32,772 nucleotides of DNA, taken from assembly GCA_010672165.1 (NCBI GenBank), contig JAAHHN010000058.1, forward strand, positions 1-32,772. The letters are read 5' to 3'. This document shows, one piece after another, positions 8,953 to 18,227 of this stretch. Position numbers and translations under genes: made by a program. The notes under the pieces are model-generated. The model was not told the DNA's origin. It was given only the letters and a program-made list of their open reading frames with translations, and ran no database searches. This stretch comes from Spirulina sp. SIO3F2. GTDB taxonomy: Bacteria; Cyanobacteriota; Cyanobacteriia; Cyanobacteriales; Spirulinaceae. The stretch's first letter is position 1. Each line of letters starts with the position of its first letter.

Positions 8953-8993
8953 TGCGATCGCGCCCAGTAAAATCAATAAATAGCGCGATCGCA
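8953..8993. terminator. Inverted repeat made of two HIP1 sites between convergent genes
   Basis: TGCGATCGCGC (8953-8963) and GCGCGATCGCA (8983-8993) are exact reverse complements with 19 nt between them. Each arm contains one GCGATCGC octamer. The structure lies in the 59-nt gap between the stops of the pentapeptide gene and metH, where a bidirectional terminator is expected, but there is no clean U-tract. Its use as a terminator is inferred. Confidence 0.45.
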
Positions 8994-9002
8994 CCTCTTG
9001 CT

Positions 9003-12000
9003 TTACATTTGAACCATTTCTTTGCCAGTTGTGGCGCTGAAATATTTCGCCACCGGATGGTAAGCAATAATCGCGGTCGTAGACTGCTCCGGATAGAGCT
9101 GTTCGCTTTCATCCATATGCATCCCGATCCGCTGCACATCCAGCAAATCCAACTGCTTGTATTGGTCTTGCATATTCGGACAAGCCGGATAACCAAAGCT
9201 GTAGCGGGAACCTTGATACCGCTGCTGCAAAATATCTCGAATTCCAGTTGGCTCTAGCTTTCCATAACCCAACTCAACCCGCACCCGCGCATGACACCAT
9301 TCCGCTAACGCTTCAGCGGTTTGGACTGCCATGCCGTAATAGTAGAGATAGTTAGTATAATCATCGGCTTTAAAGAGCTTCTGAGCATATTCTGTAGCGA
9401 TTTCACCCACCGTGACTGCTTGCATGGGGAAGACATCAATAATGCCTGAGTCCTTGCTAGCAAAGAAGTCGGCAATGCAGAGCCGTCGAGCCGATCGCTG
9501 CCTCGGAAACTCAAACTTAGCGACCTCCTGCTTCGCCTCTGGGTCAACCGGGTCATAAATATAAAGCGTATTGCCCTCCGATTGACAGGGGAAATAGCCA
9601 TAAATCACGGTTGGGTGGAGCAGATTTTCTGCTACAACTTTAGTCTTCCATTCTGTGAGAATGGGATGAACTTTCTCGGCGAGGAATTGATCATATTCAG
9701 CCCGATCTTGGCCCTGGGGTTTACGGAACTGCCATTGTCCCGCAAACAGCGCTTGCAAGTCGAGATACTCAAAGACCTCTTCGAGAGAAATTCCACCCGG
9801 TTCAAGGATTTTGGTTCCCCAGAAGGGAGGGGTAGGTCGAGGCAGATCGATATCAACTGCTTCTGAACGACGTGTATCAATTATGACTGGTTCTGTGGCT
9901 TTCTCCGCTTTAGGTGCAGCACCATTTTCTGAGGTGTAATTATCCCCTTTGAAGTAGGTTGCATTCTCAACTTCTAATCCCCCTGTAAAGCCTGCCAAGT
10001 TATCCCATTCTTCAGACTTTTTCGCTGGCATCAGTTGATCCATAAAGGCTAAATCTGAGAAAGCATCTTTACCATAGACAACCCGACCGTTGTAAACTGC
10101 CTGACAATCTTTATAGACAAATTTGGGGGTAAGCGCCGCACCGCCTAAAATTACAGGTACGTCAATCCCTCGCTCATTAAAGGTTTCAAGATTGTCTTTC
10201 ATAAAGGCGGTGGATTTCACGAGCAAACCACTCATGGCAATGCAATCGGCCTCGGATTCTTCGTAGGCTTGAATGATGTTGTCTACAGGTTGTTTAATGC
10301 CTAAGTTAATCACCTTGTAGCCATTATTGGTCAGGATAATATCCACCAGGTTTTTGCCGATGTCGTGGACATCGCCCTTGACGGTGGCGATCAAGAACGT
10401 GCCCTTGACACTGCTTTCGCCCTCTTCTTTTTCCATGTGGGGTTCGAGGTGGGCGACGGCGGCTTTCATCGTTTGGGCAGACTGCAACACAAAGGGGAGC
10501 TGCATTTGCCCAGAGCCAAAGAGTTCACCCACAACTTTCATGCCATCGAGCAAGTAGGTGTTGATGATATCCAGGGGCGGATAGGTTTCCATGGCCTGAT
10601 CAAGGGCTTCATCGAGGCCAATACGTTCGCCGTCGATGATGTGCTGCTTGAGGCGCTCTTCGATGGGCAGGTTTTGATCAACAGTTTCGCCTTTCTTGGC
10701 TTTTTTGCCCGCAAAGACCTCCGTCATCTTGATCAGGGGGTCGTAGGTGCAAACCTCGCCGTCAAATTCGCGGCGATCGTAGATCAAGTCTTGACAGAGT
10801 TTTTGGTGCTCAGGGTCAATTTTGGCTAGGGGTAAAATCTTGCTGGCGCTAACGATCGCGCTATCCAGACCCACCGCCATTGCCTCGTGTAAGAACATGG
10901 AGTTAAGCACCTGGCGAGCGGCTGCGTTTAAACCAAAGGAAATATTCGAGACCCCCAGAATGATGTGACAGTCGGGCATCGCTTCTCGAATGCGGCGGAT
11001 CGACTCGATCGTGGCTTTGCCGTTTTCTCGGTCTTCTTCGATCCCGGTGGAAATGGGCAGGGCCAGGGGGTCAAAGAAAACTTCGTGGCCGGGAATGCCG
11101 TAGTCATTGGCGGCTTTGTAGGCCCGCTGGGCGATCGCAAATTTCTGATCAGCAGTACGGGCCATGCCCTCTTCATCGATTGTGCCTACAACTACGCCTG
11201 CGCCATAGGTCTTGGCCAGCTCCAACACCTTCTCAAAGCGCTCTTCACCATCTTCATAGTTCGTGGAGTTGAGAATGCATTTGCCGCCGACGACCTTTAA
11301 GCCCGCCTCCATTTTCGTCCATTCGGTGGAGTCGAGCATCAGCGGTAACTTGGAGGTTTTTGCTAACCGTGAGGCTAGCTCATACATATCTTTTTCGCCA
11401 TCTCGTCCCACATAATCGACGTTGACATCTAGGACATGAGCCCCTTCTTTGACTTGAGAGCTGGCCAGTGCCAATAAACCATCCCAATCCTCTTTATTGA
11501 GCAATGTTCGGCATTTTTTGGAACCGCTGGCATTAAGGCGTTCACCGACAATTAAGAAGGAATTGTCTTGAATGTAGGGTTGAGTGCTGTAAATCGAGGT
11601 AGCTGAGGGCTCATACTTTGGCTGGCGTTCTTTCGGCGTTAGGGTTTTGGCAACATCAGCGAGTGCCTTGATATGGTCTGGGCGCGTGCCGCAACAACCA
11701 CCAATAACCTGGACACCGAGATCTTCGACAAAGTGCATCAACGCCATTTGTAACTCAACAGGGGTGAGCTTGTAGTGGGCATGACCACCGATGTTTTCTG
11801 GTAAGCCAGCATTAGGAATACAAGAGATAACAAAGGGTGACATTTCCGACAGGGTTCGAACATGCTCTTTCATCAAATCGGGGCCAGTTGCGCAATTGAG
11901 GCCGAGAATGTCAATCGGGTATCGCTCAAAGATGGCGATCGCAGCCGCCATCTCTGTGCCTACCAACATCGTGCCCTGTTGTTCCATCGTCACAGACACC

Positions 12001-12575
12001 ATCAAGGGAAGTCGTGCGCCCTTTTCTTTAAACACCTGCTCGATCGCATTCAGAGCGGCTTTGATCTGCAACACATCCTGACAGGTTTCTACCAGTAACA
12101 AATCCACACCGCCATCAAAAAGACCCGAGGCTTGGATAATATATCCTTCATACAAACTGTCGTAGTCAATAAACCCCAGGGTGGGCAACTTTGTGCCGGG
12201 CCCCATTGACCCCGCCACAAAACGAGGCTTTTCAGGCGTGGAATATTCTGCCGCAATGCCTTTGGCCAATTCAGCCGCAAGTTTGTTGAGTTCGTAGGCG
12301 CGATCGCTCAGGCCAAATTCTGCTAGCACCAGCGGCGCACCACCAAATGTGTCAGTCTCAATGACGTCTGCCCCTGCTTCTAGAAAGCTTCGGTGAACTT
12401 TGGCAATGGCTTCTGGTTTGCTGATAACCAAATATTCTGGACAGTCTTCATATTGTTCACCACCTCGCTCTTCTGTGGTCAGGTTTTGAGCATGTAAGCT
12501 GGTTCCCATCGCCCCATCAAACACAAGGACTGGACGTTCGGGACTGTGGAGGCGATTGAGGAAAGGACTGTTCAT
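9003..12575 (-). CDS. metH: Cobalamin-dependent methionine synthase MetH
   Basis: A full-length, four-module enzyme of 1190 residues from ATG 12575 (TTG 12593 would add six). Residues 1-320 form the homocysteine methyltransferase barrel with zinc ligands C228 (GLNCATG) and C294-C295 ([10 protein letters not shown]). About 335-620 is the methyltetrahydrofolate-binding pterin domain ([36 protein letters not shown]). About 640-880 is the cobalamin cap and binding domain, with the cobalt-ligand motif DVHDIGKN (ligand about H737). The C-terminal reactivation domain binds S-adenosylmethionine ([11 protein letters not shown] near 1124-1134). It transfers methyl from 5-methyl-THF to homocysteine in the cytosol. 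All key residues are intact. The gene stands alone on its strand, with a divergent GGDEF-EAL gene starting 239 nt upstream. I saw no cobalamin riboswitch in that gap. Confidence 0.97.
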   Translation of the reverse strand: MNSPFLNRLHSPERPVLVFDGAMGTSLHAQNLTTEERGGEQYEDCPEYLVISKPEAIAKVHRSFLEAGADVIETDTFGGAPLVLAEFGLSDRAYELNKLAAELAKGIAAEYSTPEKPRFVAGSMGPGTKLPTLGFIDYDSLYEGYIIQASGLFDGGVDLLLVETCQDVLQIKAALNAIEQVFKEKGARLPLMVSVTMEQQGTMLVGTEMAAAIAIFERYPIDILGLNCATGPDLMKEHVRTLSEMSPFVISCIPNAGLPENIGGHAHYKLTPVELQMALMHFVEDLGVQVIGGCCGTRPDHIKALADVAKTLTPKERQPKYEPSATSIYSTQPYIQDNSFLIVGERLNASGSKKCRTLLNKEDWDGLLALASSQVKEGAHVLDVNVDYVGRDGEKDMYELASRLAKTSKLPLMLDSTEWTKMEAGLKVVGGKCILNSTNYEDGEERFEKVLELAKTYGAGVVVGTIDEEGMARTADQKFAIAQRAYKAANDYGIPGHEVFFDPLALPISTGIEEDRENGKATIESIRRIREAMPDCHIILGVSNISFGLNAAARQVLNSMFLHEAMAVGLDSAIVSASKILPLAKIDPEHQKLCQDLIYDRREFDGEVCTYDPLIKMTEVFAGKKAKKGETVDQNLPIEERLKQHIIDGERIGLDEALDQAMETYPPLDIINTYLLDGMKVVGELFGSGQMQLPFVLQSAQTMKAAVAHLEPHMEKEEGESSVKGTFLIATVKGDVHDIGKNLVDIILTNNGYKVINLGIKQPVDNIIQAYEESEADCIAMSGLLVKSTAFMKDNLETFNERGIDVPVILGGAALTPKFVYKDCQAVYNGRVVYGKDAFSDLAFMDQLMPAKKSEEWDNLAGFTGGLEVENATYFKGDNYTSENGAAPKAEKATEPVIIDTRRSEAVDIDLPRPTPPFWGTKILEPGGISLEEVFEYLDLQALFAGQWQFRKPQGQDRAEYDQFLAEKVHPILTEWKTKVVAENLLHPTVIYGYFPCQSEGNTLYIYDPVDPEAKQEVAKFEFPRQRSARRLCIADFFASKDSGIIDVFPMQAVTVGEIATEYAQKLFKADDYTNYLYYYGMAVQTAEALAEWCHARVRVELGYGKLEPTGIRDILQQRYQGSRYSFGYPACPNMQDQYKQLDLLDVQRIGMHMDESEQLYPEQSTTAIIAYHPVAKYFSATTGKEMVQM

Positions 12576-12813
12576 AGGAAATTCGGGCAACAATGAGCAA
12601 ACGGCCGGTCTATCGCAACAGGGGCAATATTAAGCATATTGTGCCAAATTCTGGTCGCTCCACGGGCGATCGCTCAGCCAAACCGCATTCTGTGAGTAGA
12701 ATCAAGGATTCAGGCGATCTTAAACACAAACTTGCAGGATCATTCGCACAATCCCATCTCCAAGGCGGGGGTGAGACCTACAATAGGGGGTAAGCGACGT
12801 CAACAACAACGCC

Positions 12814-14673
12814 ATGCTAGACAAAATGGAGGCCAGAGCAGATATTCTGCTGGTGGATGACACACCAGAAAACTTGCGCTTATTGTCCACTGCGCTCACA
12901 CAGCATGGTTATAAGGTCAGAAGTGTGATCAATGGGCGAATGGCTCTCATGGGGGCTAGGGCCGCGCCACCTGATCTAATTTTGCTTGATATTTGTATGC
13001 CCGGTATGAGTGGCTATGAGGTGTGTCAACAACTTAAGTCTGATCCCCTCACCCAAAAAGTTCCCGTGCTCTTTATCAGTGCTTTGGATGAGGTGCTCGA
13101 CAAAGTTAAGGCGTTTTCGGTGGGCGGAGTAGACTTCATCACCAAACCCTTCCATTTCGAAGAAGTGATCGCGCGAGTTGAGAATCAACTCACCATTCAG
13201 CTCTTGCAGCGATCGCTGACTGACCTCAACAACCAACTCGAAGAGCGGGTTAAACAACGCACTGAAGAATTACGACAAGAAATTAGCGAACGCAAAAAAG
13301 CCCAAGAGCAACTGCTCCATATTGCCCAGCATGATGCCCTAACCCAACTGCCCAATCGCAGTCTGATGATGGAGCGGTTAGAATCAACGCTGCGCGATGC
13401 CCAATCGCATCCAGACTATAACTTCGCAGTGTTGTTTTTGGATTGCGATCGCTTCAAGCGGGTTAATGACTCCCTAGGACATCGTATTGGTGATTTGCTG
13501 CTTGTGGCGGTGGCGAAGCGACTCAAGCGCTGCTTACGGAGTAAAGATATGTTAGCCCGGATGGGCGGTGATGAATTTGCAGTTTTGGTTCATGACCTTG
13601 ATAATCCTCAACAGGTACTGGATATTGCCCAGACCATGAATCATCGTCTCTCCCTAGCCTTCCATGTGGAGCAGTACGAAATTTTTATCAATGCCAGTAT
13701 TGGTGTGGTCTTTAATCGGGAGCAGTTCTACCAGCAACTCAATCCAGAAAAACCCCGGCAAACCCCAGCGTTCGTCTATGGGGATGCGGAGCATCTATTG
13801 CGGGATGCTGATACTGCCATGTATCAAGCTAAGGCTGAGGGGAAGGGACGTTACGAAGTCTTCAATATCCAAATGCATGAGCAAGCCATGCATTTGTTGC
13901 AACTCGAAAATGATCTACGCCGTGCGCTCGATAATCGTGAATTTTGTTTGCACTACCAACCGATTGTCAGTTTGGCAACGGGTCAAATTGCAGGTTTTGA
14001 GGCCCTAGTGCGTTGGCTTCATCCCCAACAAGGATTTATTCCCCCCAATGTCTTTATTCCAGCGGCGGAAGAAACAGGCCTGATTTTGCCCTTGGGAGAT
14101 TGGATTCTCCAAACTGCCTGTGAGCAGCTCAAGCAATGGCATGATGAGCGGCTCTGTTCACAGCCCTTAACAATGAGCGTCAATCTGTCGGTACGCCAGT
14201 TTACCCAAACCAATATTCTGGAGCATATTGAACGGATATTGGTTGAAACTAAAGTTCAGCCAGATTGTCTCAAACTAGAAGTGACCGAGAGTGTGCTGAT
14301 CGATCAGCCCGAATCGATTATGAAACTTTTGCAGGCTTTGAAAAATCTAGAGCTGCAATTGAGTTTAGATGATTTTGGCACGGGTTATTCATCACTGAGC
14401 TATTTGCACCGTTTTCCAATGGATGTGCTCAAAATTGATCAGTCCTTTGTGGGTCATATTGATGAAGCGCCGAAAAACCTCAAAATTGTTCAAGCGATCG
14501 TCACTCTAGCCCAAAATCTGAGTATGGAAGCGATCGCTGAAGGCGTTGAAACAGAAGCACAGCTTAAATGTCTGCGTCAATTGGGTTGTGAATACGGACA
14601 AGGTTATTACTTTTCACCACCGTTGGCAGCACCTGAGGCGGAGAGACTCTTAATAACAAACCCCCAGTGGTAA
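12814..14673 (+). CDS. Response regulator with GGDEF and EAL domains (c-di-GMP turnover)
   Basis: 619 residues in three modules. A receiver domain (about 8-128) has the acidic pair D15-D16, phospho-acceptor D59 (LILLDICMPG) and K111. A short coiled coil (134-168) links it to a GGDEF domain (about 170-350) with intact GGDEF at 251-255 and an inhibitory-site RxxD (R242-D245) exactly five residues before it. A loop of about 20 residues (302-321) is an insertion. The EAL domain (about 360-612) keeps E396, N457, E489, the DD pair 519-520, K540, E576 and Q596, so both synthase and phosphodiesterase sites look competent. It lacks a membrane segment and is cytosolic. Phosphorylation of D59 by an unlinked kinase would set the c-di-GMP output; no histidine kinase is nearby. 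ATG 12814 is the start. Confidence 0.93.
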   Translation: MLDKMEARADILLVDDTPENLRLLSTALTQHGYKVRSVINGRMALMGARAAPPDLILLDICMPGMSGYEVCQQLKSDPLTQKVPVLFISALDEVLDKVKAFSVGGVDFITKPFHFEEVIARVENQLTIQLLQRSLTDLNNQLEERVKQRTEELRQEISERKKAQEQLLHIAQHDALTQLPNRSLMMERLESTLRDAQSHPDYNFAVLFLDCDRFKRVNDSLGHRIGDLLLVAVAKRLKRCLRSKDMLARMGGDEFAVLVHDLDNPQQVLDIAQTMNHRLSLAFHVEQYEIFINASIGVVFNREQFYQQLNPEKPRQTPAFVYGDAEHLLRDADTAMYQAKAEGKGRYEVFNIQMHEQAMHLLQLENDLRRALDNREFCLHYQPIVSLATGQIAGFEALVRWLHPQQGFIPPNVFIPAAEETGLILPLGDWILQTACEQLKQWHDERLCSQPLTMSVNLSVRQFTQTNILEHIERILVETKVQPDCLKLEVTESVLIDQPESIMKLLQALKNLELQLSLDDFGTGYSSLSYLHRFPMDVLKIDQSFVGHIDEAPKNLKIVQAIVTLAQNLSMEAIAEGVETEAQLKCLRQLGCEYGQGYYFSPPLAAPEAERLLITNPQW

Positions 14674-14818
14674 GAGAAGAATGGGAACGAATGCCATCGG
14701 TCTGTTACCATCAGCTTCGGATTACAGATCTCGTTTGCCTATAGTTGTCCGCTGTCTTAATCCTCATCCCCAGTTCAAATTTGAATTTGAACGCGATCAG
14801 ATTTATTTATCAAAATGC

Positions 14819-14845
14819 AAAAACGAGCCTACCATGAGTAGGCTC
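14819..14845 (-). terminator. Rho-independent terminator after the PEP-CTERM gene
   Basis: Read on the minus strand, GAGCCTAC, a 5-nt loop and GTAGGCTC (14845-14825) form an 8-bp stem followed by GTTTTTG. It begins 43 nt past the stop of the surface-protein gene at 14888. This is a clean intrinsic terminator for that transcript. Confidence 0.8.
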
Positions 14846-14887
14846 CTTGTAAGTTTGCGTACTGTCAGCGATTTAGATTAAGTAGAT

Positions 14888-15682
14888 TTACTTATGCTTA
14901 GAACGACGCTTGAGCGCCGCTGCTCCGCCGAGGGCGATCGCGCTACCAATCATCGAGAATGGCTCAGGCGTGGTTGCATCAGGAGCAGCGGTTCCGGCCA
15001 CTTTCCAGTCAGGCCCGTTATAACTAGATTTACTAATCACCCGGACACCGTAAATCGCCTCGCTAACACCCAAATCAGCCAAAGAAACCCCAACTGAGCC
15101 CACTTTTTGAGTGCCACCAATTTCCAGGGTGTTGAGCTTATAGCCTGCGTTGCCCCAGTTCCGAGAGCTACCGAGGTGAAGCAGGTTCCCCAAAGCGTTA
15201 CCGTCTTTATCAATGGCTTGTACATCGAGCTTGCTGTTCTTGCCCCGCTCCCAAACCAGGAGATTATCGATCGCGCTATCAAAGAAGAGGTCAATCGCAA
15301 AGTTACCGCGATCTTCGGTGTCGATGATGCTGCTCAGGTTACGATTCCCTAGCGCTTGGGCAATATCTGAAGCACTGGCTCGCTCTGAAGACAAACCAAT
15401 CGTGGCTTTATCACCCATGTCTGCACTGGCTGCCCCAGTATTACCGCCAGTCCAAAGGTCGTTACTAACGATATTGGCGCTCTCTACCAGCCCAAAGTCG
15501 GTGTAAGTTTGCCCGCCGAACTCCACCGATTCCAGCATCAGGTTACCTTTCCACTTATCACGGCCGCTTAAAGCCGCATCGTAGTTTGTTTTAAAGTCAA
15601 AGGCTGATGCTGCGGTTGCAGTTCCAACAATCGCTGCACCTGCTAAAACAGCCGCAAAGTTGATTCTAGAACGTGTCTTCAT
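14888..15682 (-). CDS. Exosortase-dependent (PEP-CTERM) surface protein, XDP2-like
   Basis: 264 residues. The N-terminal signal peptide (MKTRSRINFAAVLAGAAIVG) has a likely AxA cleavage site before FDFKTN at about residue 28. The secreted body is rich in Gly, Asn, Asp and Ser, and the C-terminal sorting tail (238-264) holds TPEPFSMIG, a hydrophobic stretch and the basic end KRRSKHK. This Pro-Glu-Pro plus TM plus basic tail is the signal cut by exosortase, so the protein is expected to be anchored or released at the cell surface. Phrases such as DLFFDSAIDNLLVWERG and SSYNGPDWKVAG recall the cyanobacterial XDP2 surface family (from memory). ATG 15682 has GGAGAG about 11 nt upstream. It is monocistronic with its own terminator. 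No exosortase gene is in the window. Confidence 0.85.
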   Translation of the reverse strand: MKTRSRINFAAVLAGAAIVGTATAASAFDFKTNYDAALSGRDKWKGNLMLESVEFGGQTYTDFGLVESANIVSNDLWTGGNTGAASADMGDKATIGLSSERASASDIAQALGNRNLSSIIDTEDRGNFAIDLFFDSAIDNLLVWERGKNSKLDVQAIDKDGNALGNLLHLGSSRNWGNAGYKLNTLEIGGTQKVGSVGVSLADLGVSEAIYGVRVISKSSYNGPDWKVAGTAAPDATTPEPFSMIGSAIALGGAAALKRRSKHK

Positions 15683-15980
15683 GATTTTAGTCTCTCCATT
15701 AGTTAAACAGTTCAGCCAATGCGTAGCCGCACGACATCCCCTCCCATCAGCTCAATCATTGCTTGGGGATGTGGCTTGTTTAGTCAGCACTGGTCAGGAA
15801 AATAATTGCGTGTGAAGCTGTTCCCGACTCGTTACTTAATACCTTAAGAGGTATTTGAGTAGTAGAAAATGCTGAGAACTGGAATTTATTTAAATCTTTA
15901 AACTTGAAATGCGCTATTTAAAGCCAGAGTGAAGACGAAGCCTGAAAGCCTTTTCGGAAAAGAGATGTGGCGAAATACTG

Positions 15981-16045
15981 GACTTGTGAAAAACTTGTGA
16001 ATTTGCTTTTGTCGCAAAATAAAATAGACTTATGAAAAACTTGTG
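15981..16045. repeat. Four ACTTRTG motifs in two 19-bp direct repeats
   Basis: A 19-bp sequence at 15981-15999 recurs at 16027-16045 with one change (G to A). Each copy holds two ACTTGTG-like heptamers, giving starts at 15982, 15993, 16028 and 16039. The 11-bp spacing inside each pair is close to one helical turn, as for a regulator binding one face of DNA. Which protein binds is unknown. Confidence 0.6.
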
Positions 16046-16053
16046 GAGAATAA

Positions 16054-16087
16054 AGAATATCATTTTTTATTATAGAAATGATATTCT
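16054..16087. repeat. 12-bp inverted repeat in the minC upstream region
   Basis: AGAATATCATTT (16054-16065) and AAATGATATTCT (16076-16087) are exact complements with a 10-nt AT loop. It is followed at once by a tandem repeat. It may be an operator or a fold in the leader RNA. Confidence 0.6.
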
Positions 16088-16090
16088 GGT

Positions 16091-16114
16091 AGATAGTTGA
16101 ATAGATAGTTGAAT
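16091..16114. repeat. 12-bp perfect tandem duplication
   Basis: AGATAGTTGAAT occurs twice head to tail (16091-16102 and 16103-16114), just after the inverted repeat. It could be slippage or a duplicated binding site. Confidence 0.65.
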
Positions 16115-16345
16115 ATTTTTTTTAGGAATAGAAAAAACGACTCTCCATAATCTATTACTCTAATTAGAGTCTGCCATGACATCGGGATGGGTTGCGAAGC
16201 ATGAAACGCACTGATCGCAAGCTTTTGAATGATTTTCAGTACTTACATTGTTTGGAAGACTTGTCATTGCCCGATCGCGCTATTTCTGAATTCGTCGGTT
16301 TCTTGATAGGATCGCAAGCGTTATGCTGTCCCCTCCCGCTGCTCT

Positions 16346-17161
16346 ATGACGCCCAAGGCCAACGCCAAGTTGTCTGACCTCATTCCCCCCCAAACCGTTG
16401 CTTTGGGCAAAGCTGATGCCCAGGTTCGTCTGACTCGCCAAGATGATTGTATTCAGATTTTGCTGCCCGATCCTGAAGTCGCTGGCAGCTCTTGGCTGGA
16501 GTTGTGGGATAGCCTTAAGCAGCGACTGCATAACACGGAAGCCTTTTGGAAGTCCGGCGCGATCGCCAAACTCTGGGCAGGCAAACACCTTTTAGATAGT
16601 CGGCAGTTACAAGCGATCGCCGATGCCCTGGCGAAAGTCCGCCTTGACCTGCGTTGGGTGGTCACAGCACGGCGACAAACTGCGGTGGCGGCGGCAGGTT
16701 CAGGTTTTTCCGTGGAGCAAATCACGCCCAAAGCTCCCGATCAACCCACACCAGATTTAGCAAGTTCAGCGGAATATTGGGCCGAACCCCTCTACGTCAA
16801 ATCTACCCTCCGCTCTGGCCAGGAGGTCAGCCATCCCGGCACAGTCATTGTCTGTGGTGACACCAACCCCGGCAGTACGATTGTGGCAGCGGGAGACATC
16901 ATTGTTTTGGGACGGCTGCGGGGCATTGCCCATGCGGGCTCTCAAGGGAACGCGGCCTGTCAGATTTTTGCCCTGCGCATGGAAGCCATGCAATTGCGGA
17001 TTGCTCAATCCCTAGCGCGACCGCCAGAAGCTGACCCCGATCAGCTCTATCCTGAAATGGCCTATTTGACTGAGTCGGGGATTCGCTTGGCTCCAGCCGA
17101 TAATTTCTTTAAAACCCATCGCTTTGCGATCGACCAGAATATTTGGCTGGATTCAGCTTGA
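16346..17161 (+). CDS. minC: Septum-site determining protein MinC
   Basis: 271 residues with the two-domain MinC plan. The N-terminal alpha/beta domain (about 20-125) blocks FtsZ assembly. A variable Pro/Ala-rich linker (about 115-150) follows. The C-terminal beta-helix domain (about 155-260) dimerises and binds MinD: RSGQEVSHPGTVIVCGDTNP, then IVAAGDIIVLGRLRGIAHAG, ending in the hydrophobic C-terminus. MinC stops FtsZ rings from forming away from mid-cell. ATG 16346 is the first in-frame start; no strong Shine-Dalgarno is seen. minD follows on the same strand after a rather long 223-nt gap that contains an imperfect inverted repeat. Confidence 0.93.
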   Translation: MTPKANAKLSDLIPPQTVALGKADAQVRLTRQDDCIQILLPDPEVAGSSWLELWDSLKQRLHNTEAFWKSGAIAKLWAGKHLLDSRQLQAIADALAKVRLDLRWVVTARRQTAVAAAGSGFSVEQITPKAPDQPTPDLASSAEYWAEPLYVKSTLRSGQEVSHPGTVIVCGDTNPGSTIVAAGDIIVLGRLRGIAHAGSQGNAACQIFALRMEAMQLRIAQSLARPPEADPDQLYPEMAYLTESGIRLAPADNFFKTHRFAIDQNIWLDSA

Positions 17162-17227
17162 TTGCGTTCACTGGCATGGACGACTCAGAGATCTCCAAAC
17201 CCGCATTGTGAAGCGGCATCCAGACGG

Positions 17228-17256
17228 GTAGAGGTGGTTTCTAAACTCGCCCCTAC
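17228..17256. repeat. Imperfect inverted repeat in the minC-minD gap
   Basis: GTAGAGGTGGTTT (17228-17240) faces AAACTCGCCCCTAC (17243-17256) with a few mismatches. The GTAGGGGC/GCCCCTAC type of hairpin is common between genes in cyanobacteria (from memory). It might cause partial termination between minC and minD, but this is not shown. Confidence 0.45.
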
Positions 17257-17384
17257 GAAAGCTGGTGATGAGAGAGACGGATAACTCTATTGCTTTCTGA
17301 TGAATAATCCAGATTAGGACGGGTCATTATATATTGCCCTAAACCCTTTAAAATCTCCCTATTGGCATTCGATCGCAAATTTCT

Positions 17385-18182
17385 ATGACTCGCATTATTG
17401 TTGTCACCTCTGGTAAAGGGGGCGTTGGCAAAACTACCATGACCGCGAACCTGGGTTCGGCGATCGCTAAGCGCGGCCATAAAATCGCGCTAGTGGATGC
17501 TGATTTTGGTTTACGGAATCTGGACTTACTCCTGGGGCTAGAGAACCGAGTGGTCTATACCGCCATTGAGGCGATCGCAGGGGACTGCCGCCTAGAACAA
17601 GCCCTTGTGCGTGATAAGCGCCAGCCCAATTTAGCCCTCCTCCCCGCCGCCCAAAACCGCAACAAAGAGGCGGTCAACCCCGAGCAGATGAAAAAGTTGG
17701 TTCTGCAATTGGCAGAGAAATTTGACTACATTTTGGTAGATTGCCCCGCTGGGATTGAATTAGGCTTTCGTAATGCGATCGTTGCTGCCCAGGAAGCGAT
17801 TATTGTCACCACACCCGAAGTGACAGCCGTGCGCGACGCCGATCGCGTGATTGGTCTCCTCGAAGCCAACGACATCACCAACATCCGTTTGATTGTGAAT
17901 CGAATTCGGCCGGAGATGGTGCAGCTCCAGAACATGATGAGTGTTGAAGATGTGCTGGAGATTTTGGCGGTTCCGCTGCTGGGGGTTGTACCAGACGATG
18001 AGCGGATTATCACCTCTAGTAACCGCGGTGAGCCGATCGCCCTCAGTACAGAGCAGTCTTTGCCCGCGATCGCTTTTAACAACATTGTGCGTCGCCTGGA
18101 AGGGGAAGATATTCCGGTTCTCGATCTGGTGGCGACCCATAACACCCTCTTGAATCGCATTCGGCGCTTGTTTCGGAAGTGA
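17385..18182 (+). CDS. minD: Septum-site determining ATPase MinD
   Basis: 265 residues. It has a deviant Walker A motif (GKGGVGKTT, 10-18, signature K11 and K16), switch I (DADFGLRNLD, about 39-48), Walker B-like ILVDCPAG and the C-terminal amphipathic membrane-targeting helix LLNRIRRLFRK (255-265). MinD binds membranes as an ATP dimer, recruits MinC, and is released when MinE triggers hydrolysis. It starts at ATG 17385 and its length is standard. minE begins 46 nt after its stop, so the two are very likely co-transcribed. Confidence 0.97.
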   Translation: MTRIIVVTSGKGGVGKTTMTANLGSAIAKRGHKIALVDADFGLRNLDLLLGLENRVVYTAIEAIAGDCRLEQALVRDKRQPNLALLPAAQNRNKEAVNPEQMKKLVLQLAEKFDYILVDCPAGIELGFRNAIVAAQEAIIVTTPEVTAVRDADRVIGLLEANDITNIRLIVNRIRPEMVQLQNMMSVEDVLEILAVPLLGVVPDDERIITSSNRGEPIALSTEQSLPAIAFNNIVRRLEGEDIPVLDLVATHNTLLNRIRRLFRK

Positions 18183-18227
18183 TGTTTTTAGCAGTACTGT
18201 TTGCAGATATACGGTTGGATCACGATT

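Larger units (their letters stand above)
15683..16345. other. 663-nt AT-rich intergenic region with repeats
   Basis: This gap separates the divergent surface-protein gene (minus) and minC (plus). Bases 15860-16180 are markedly AT-rich and hold three repeat structures listed separately. A 61-codon frame at 16192-16377 overlaps minC, has no recognisable product, and is not called. Promoters for both flanking genes must lie here, but I cannot place -35/-10 boxes with confidence. Confidence 0.7.

Noticed and set aside
12593-12793. 66-codon plus-strand frame divergent from metH
   Set aside because: Starts inside the metH leader, has no ribosome site, basic low-complexity product and no recognisable family; more likely a chance frame over the metH/GGDEF promoter region.
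14681-14881. 66-codon frame after the GGDEF-EAL gene
   Set aside because: It runs through the terminator hairpin of the opposite gene and has no protein-like features.
15981-16050. DnaA-box-like words (TTTTTCACA, TTCTCCACA) suggesting an origin
   Set aside because: Only two near matches and no dnaA, dnaN or GC-skew evidence here; the regular ACTTRTG repeats explain the signal better.
16192-16377. 61-codon frame overlapping the minC start
   Set aside because: Overlaps minC in another frame and shows no family likeness.
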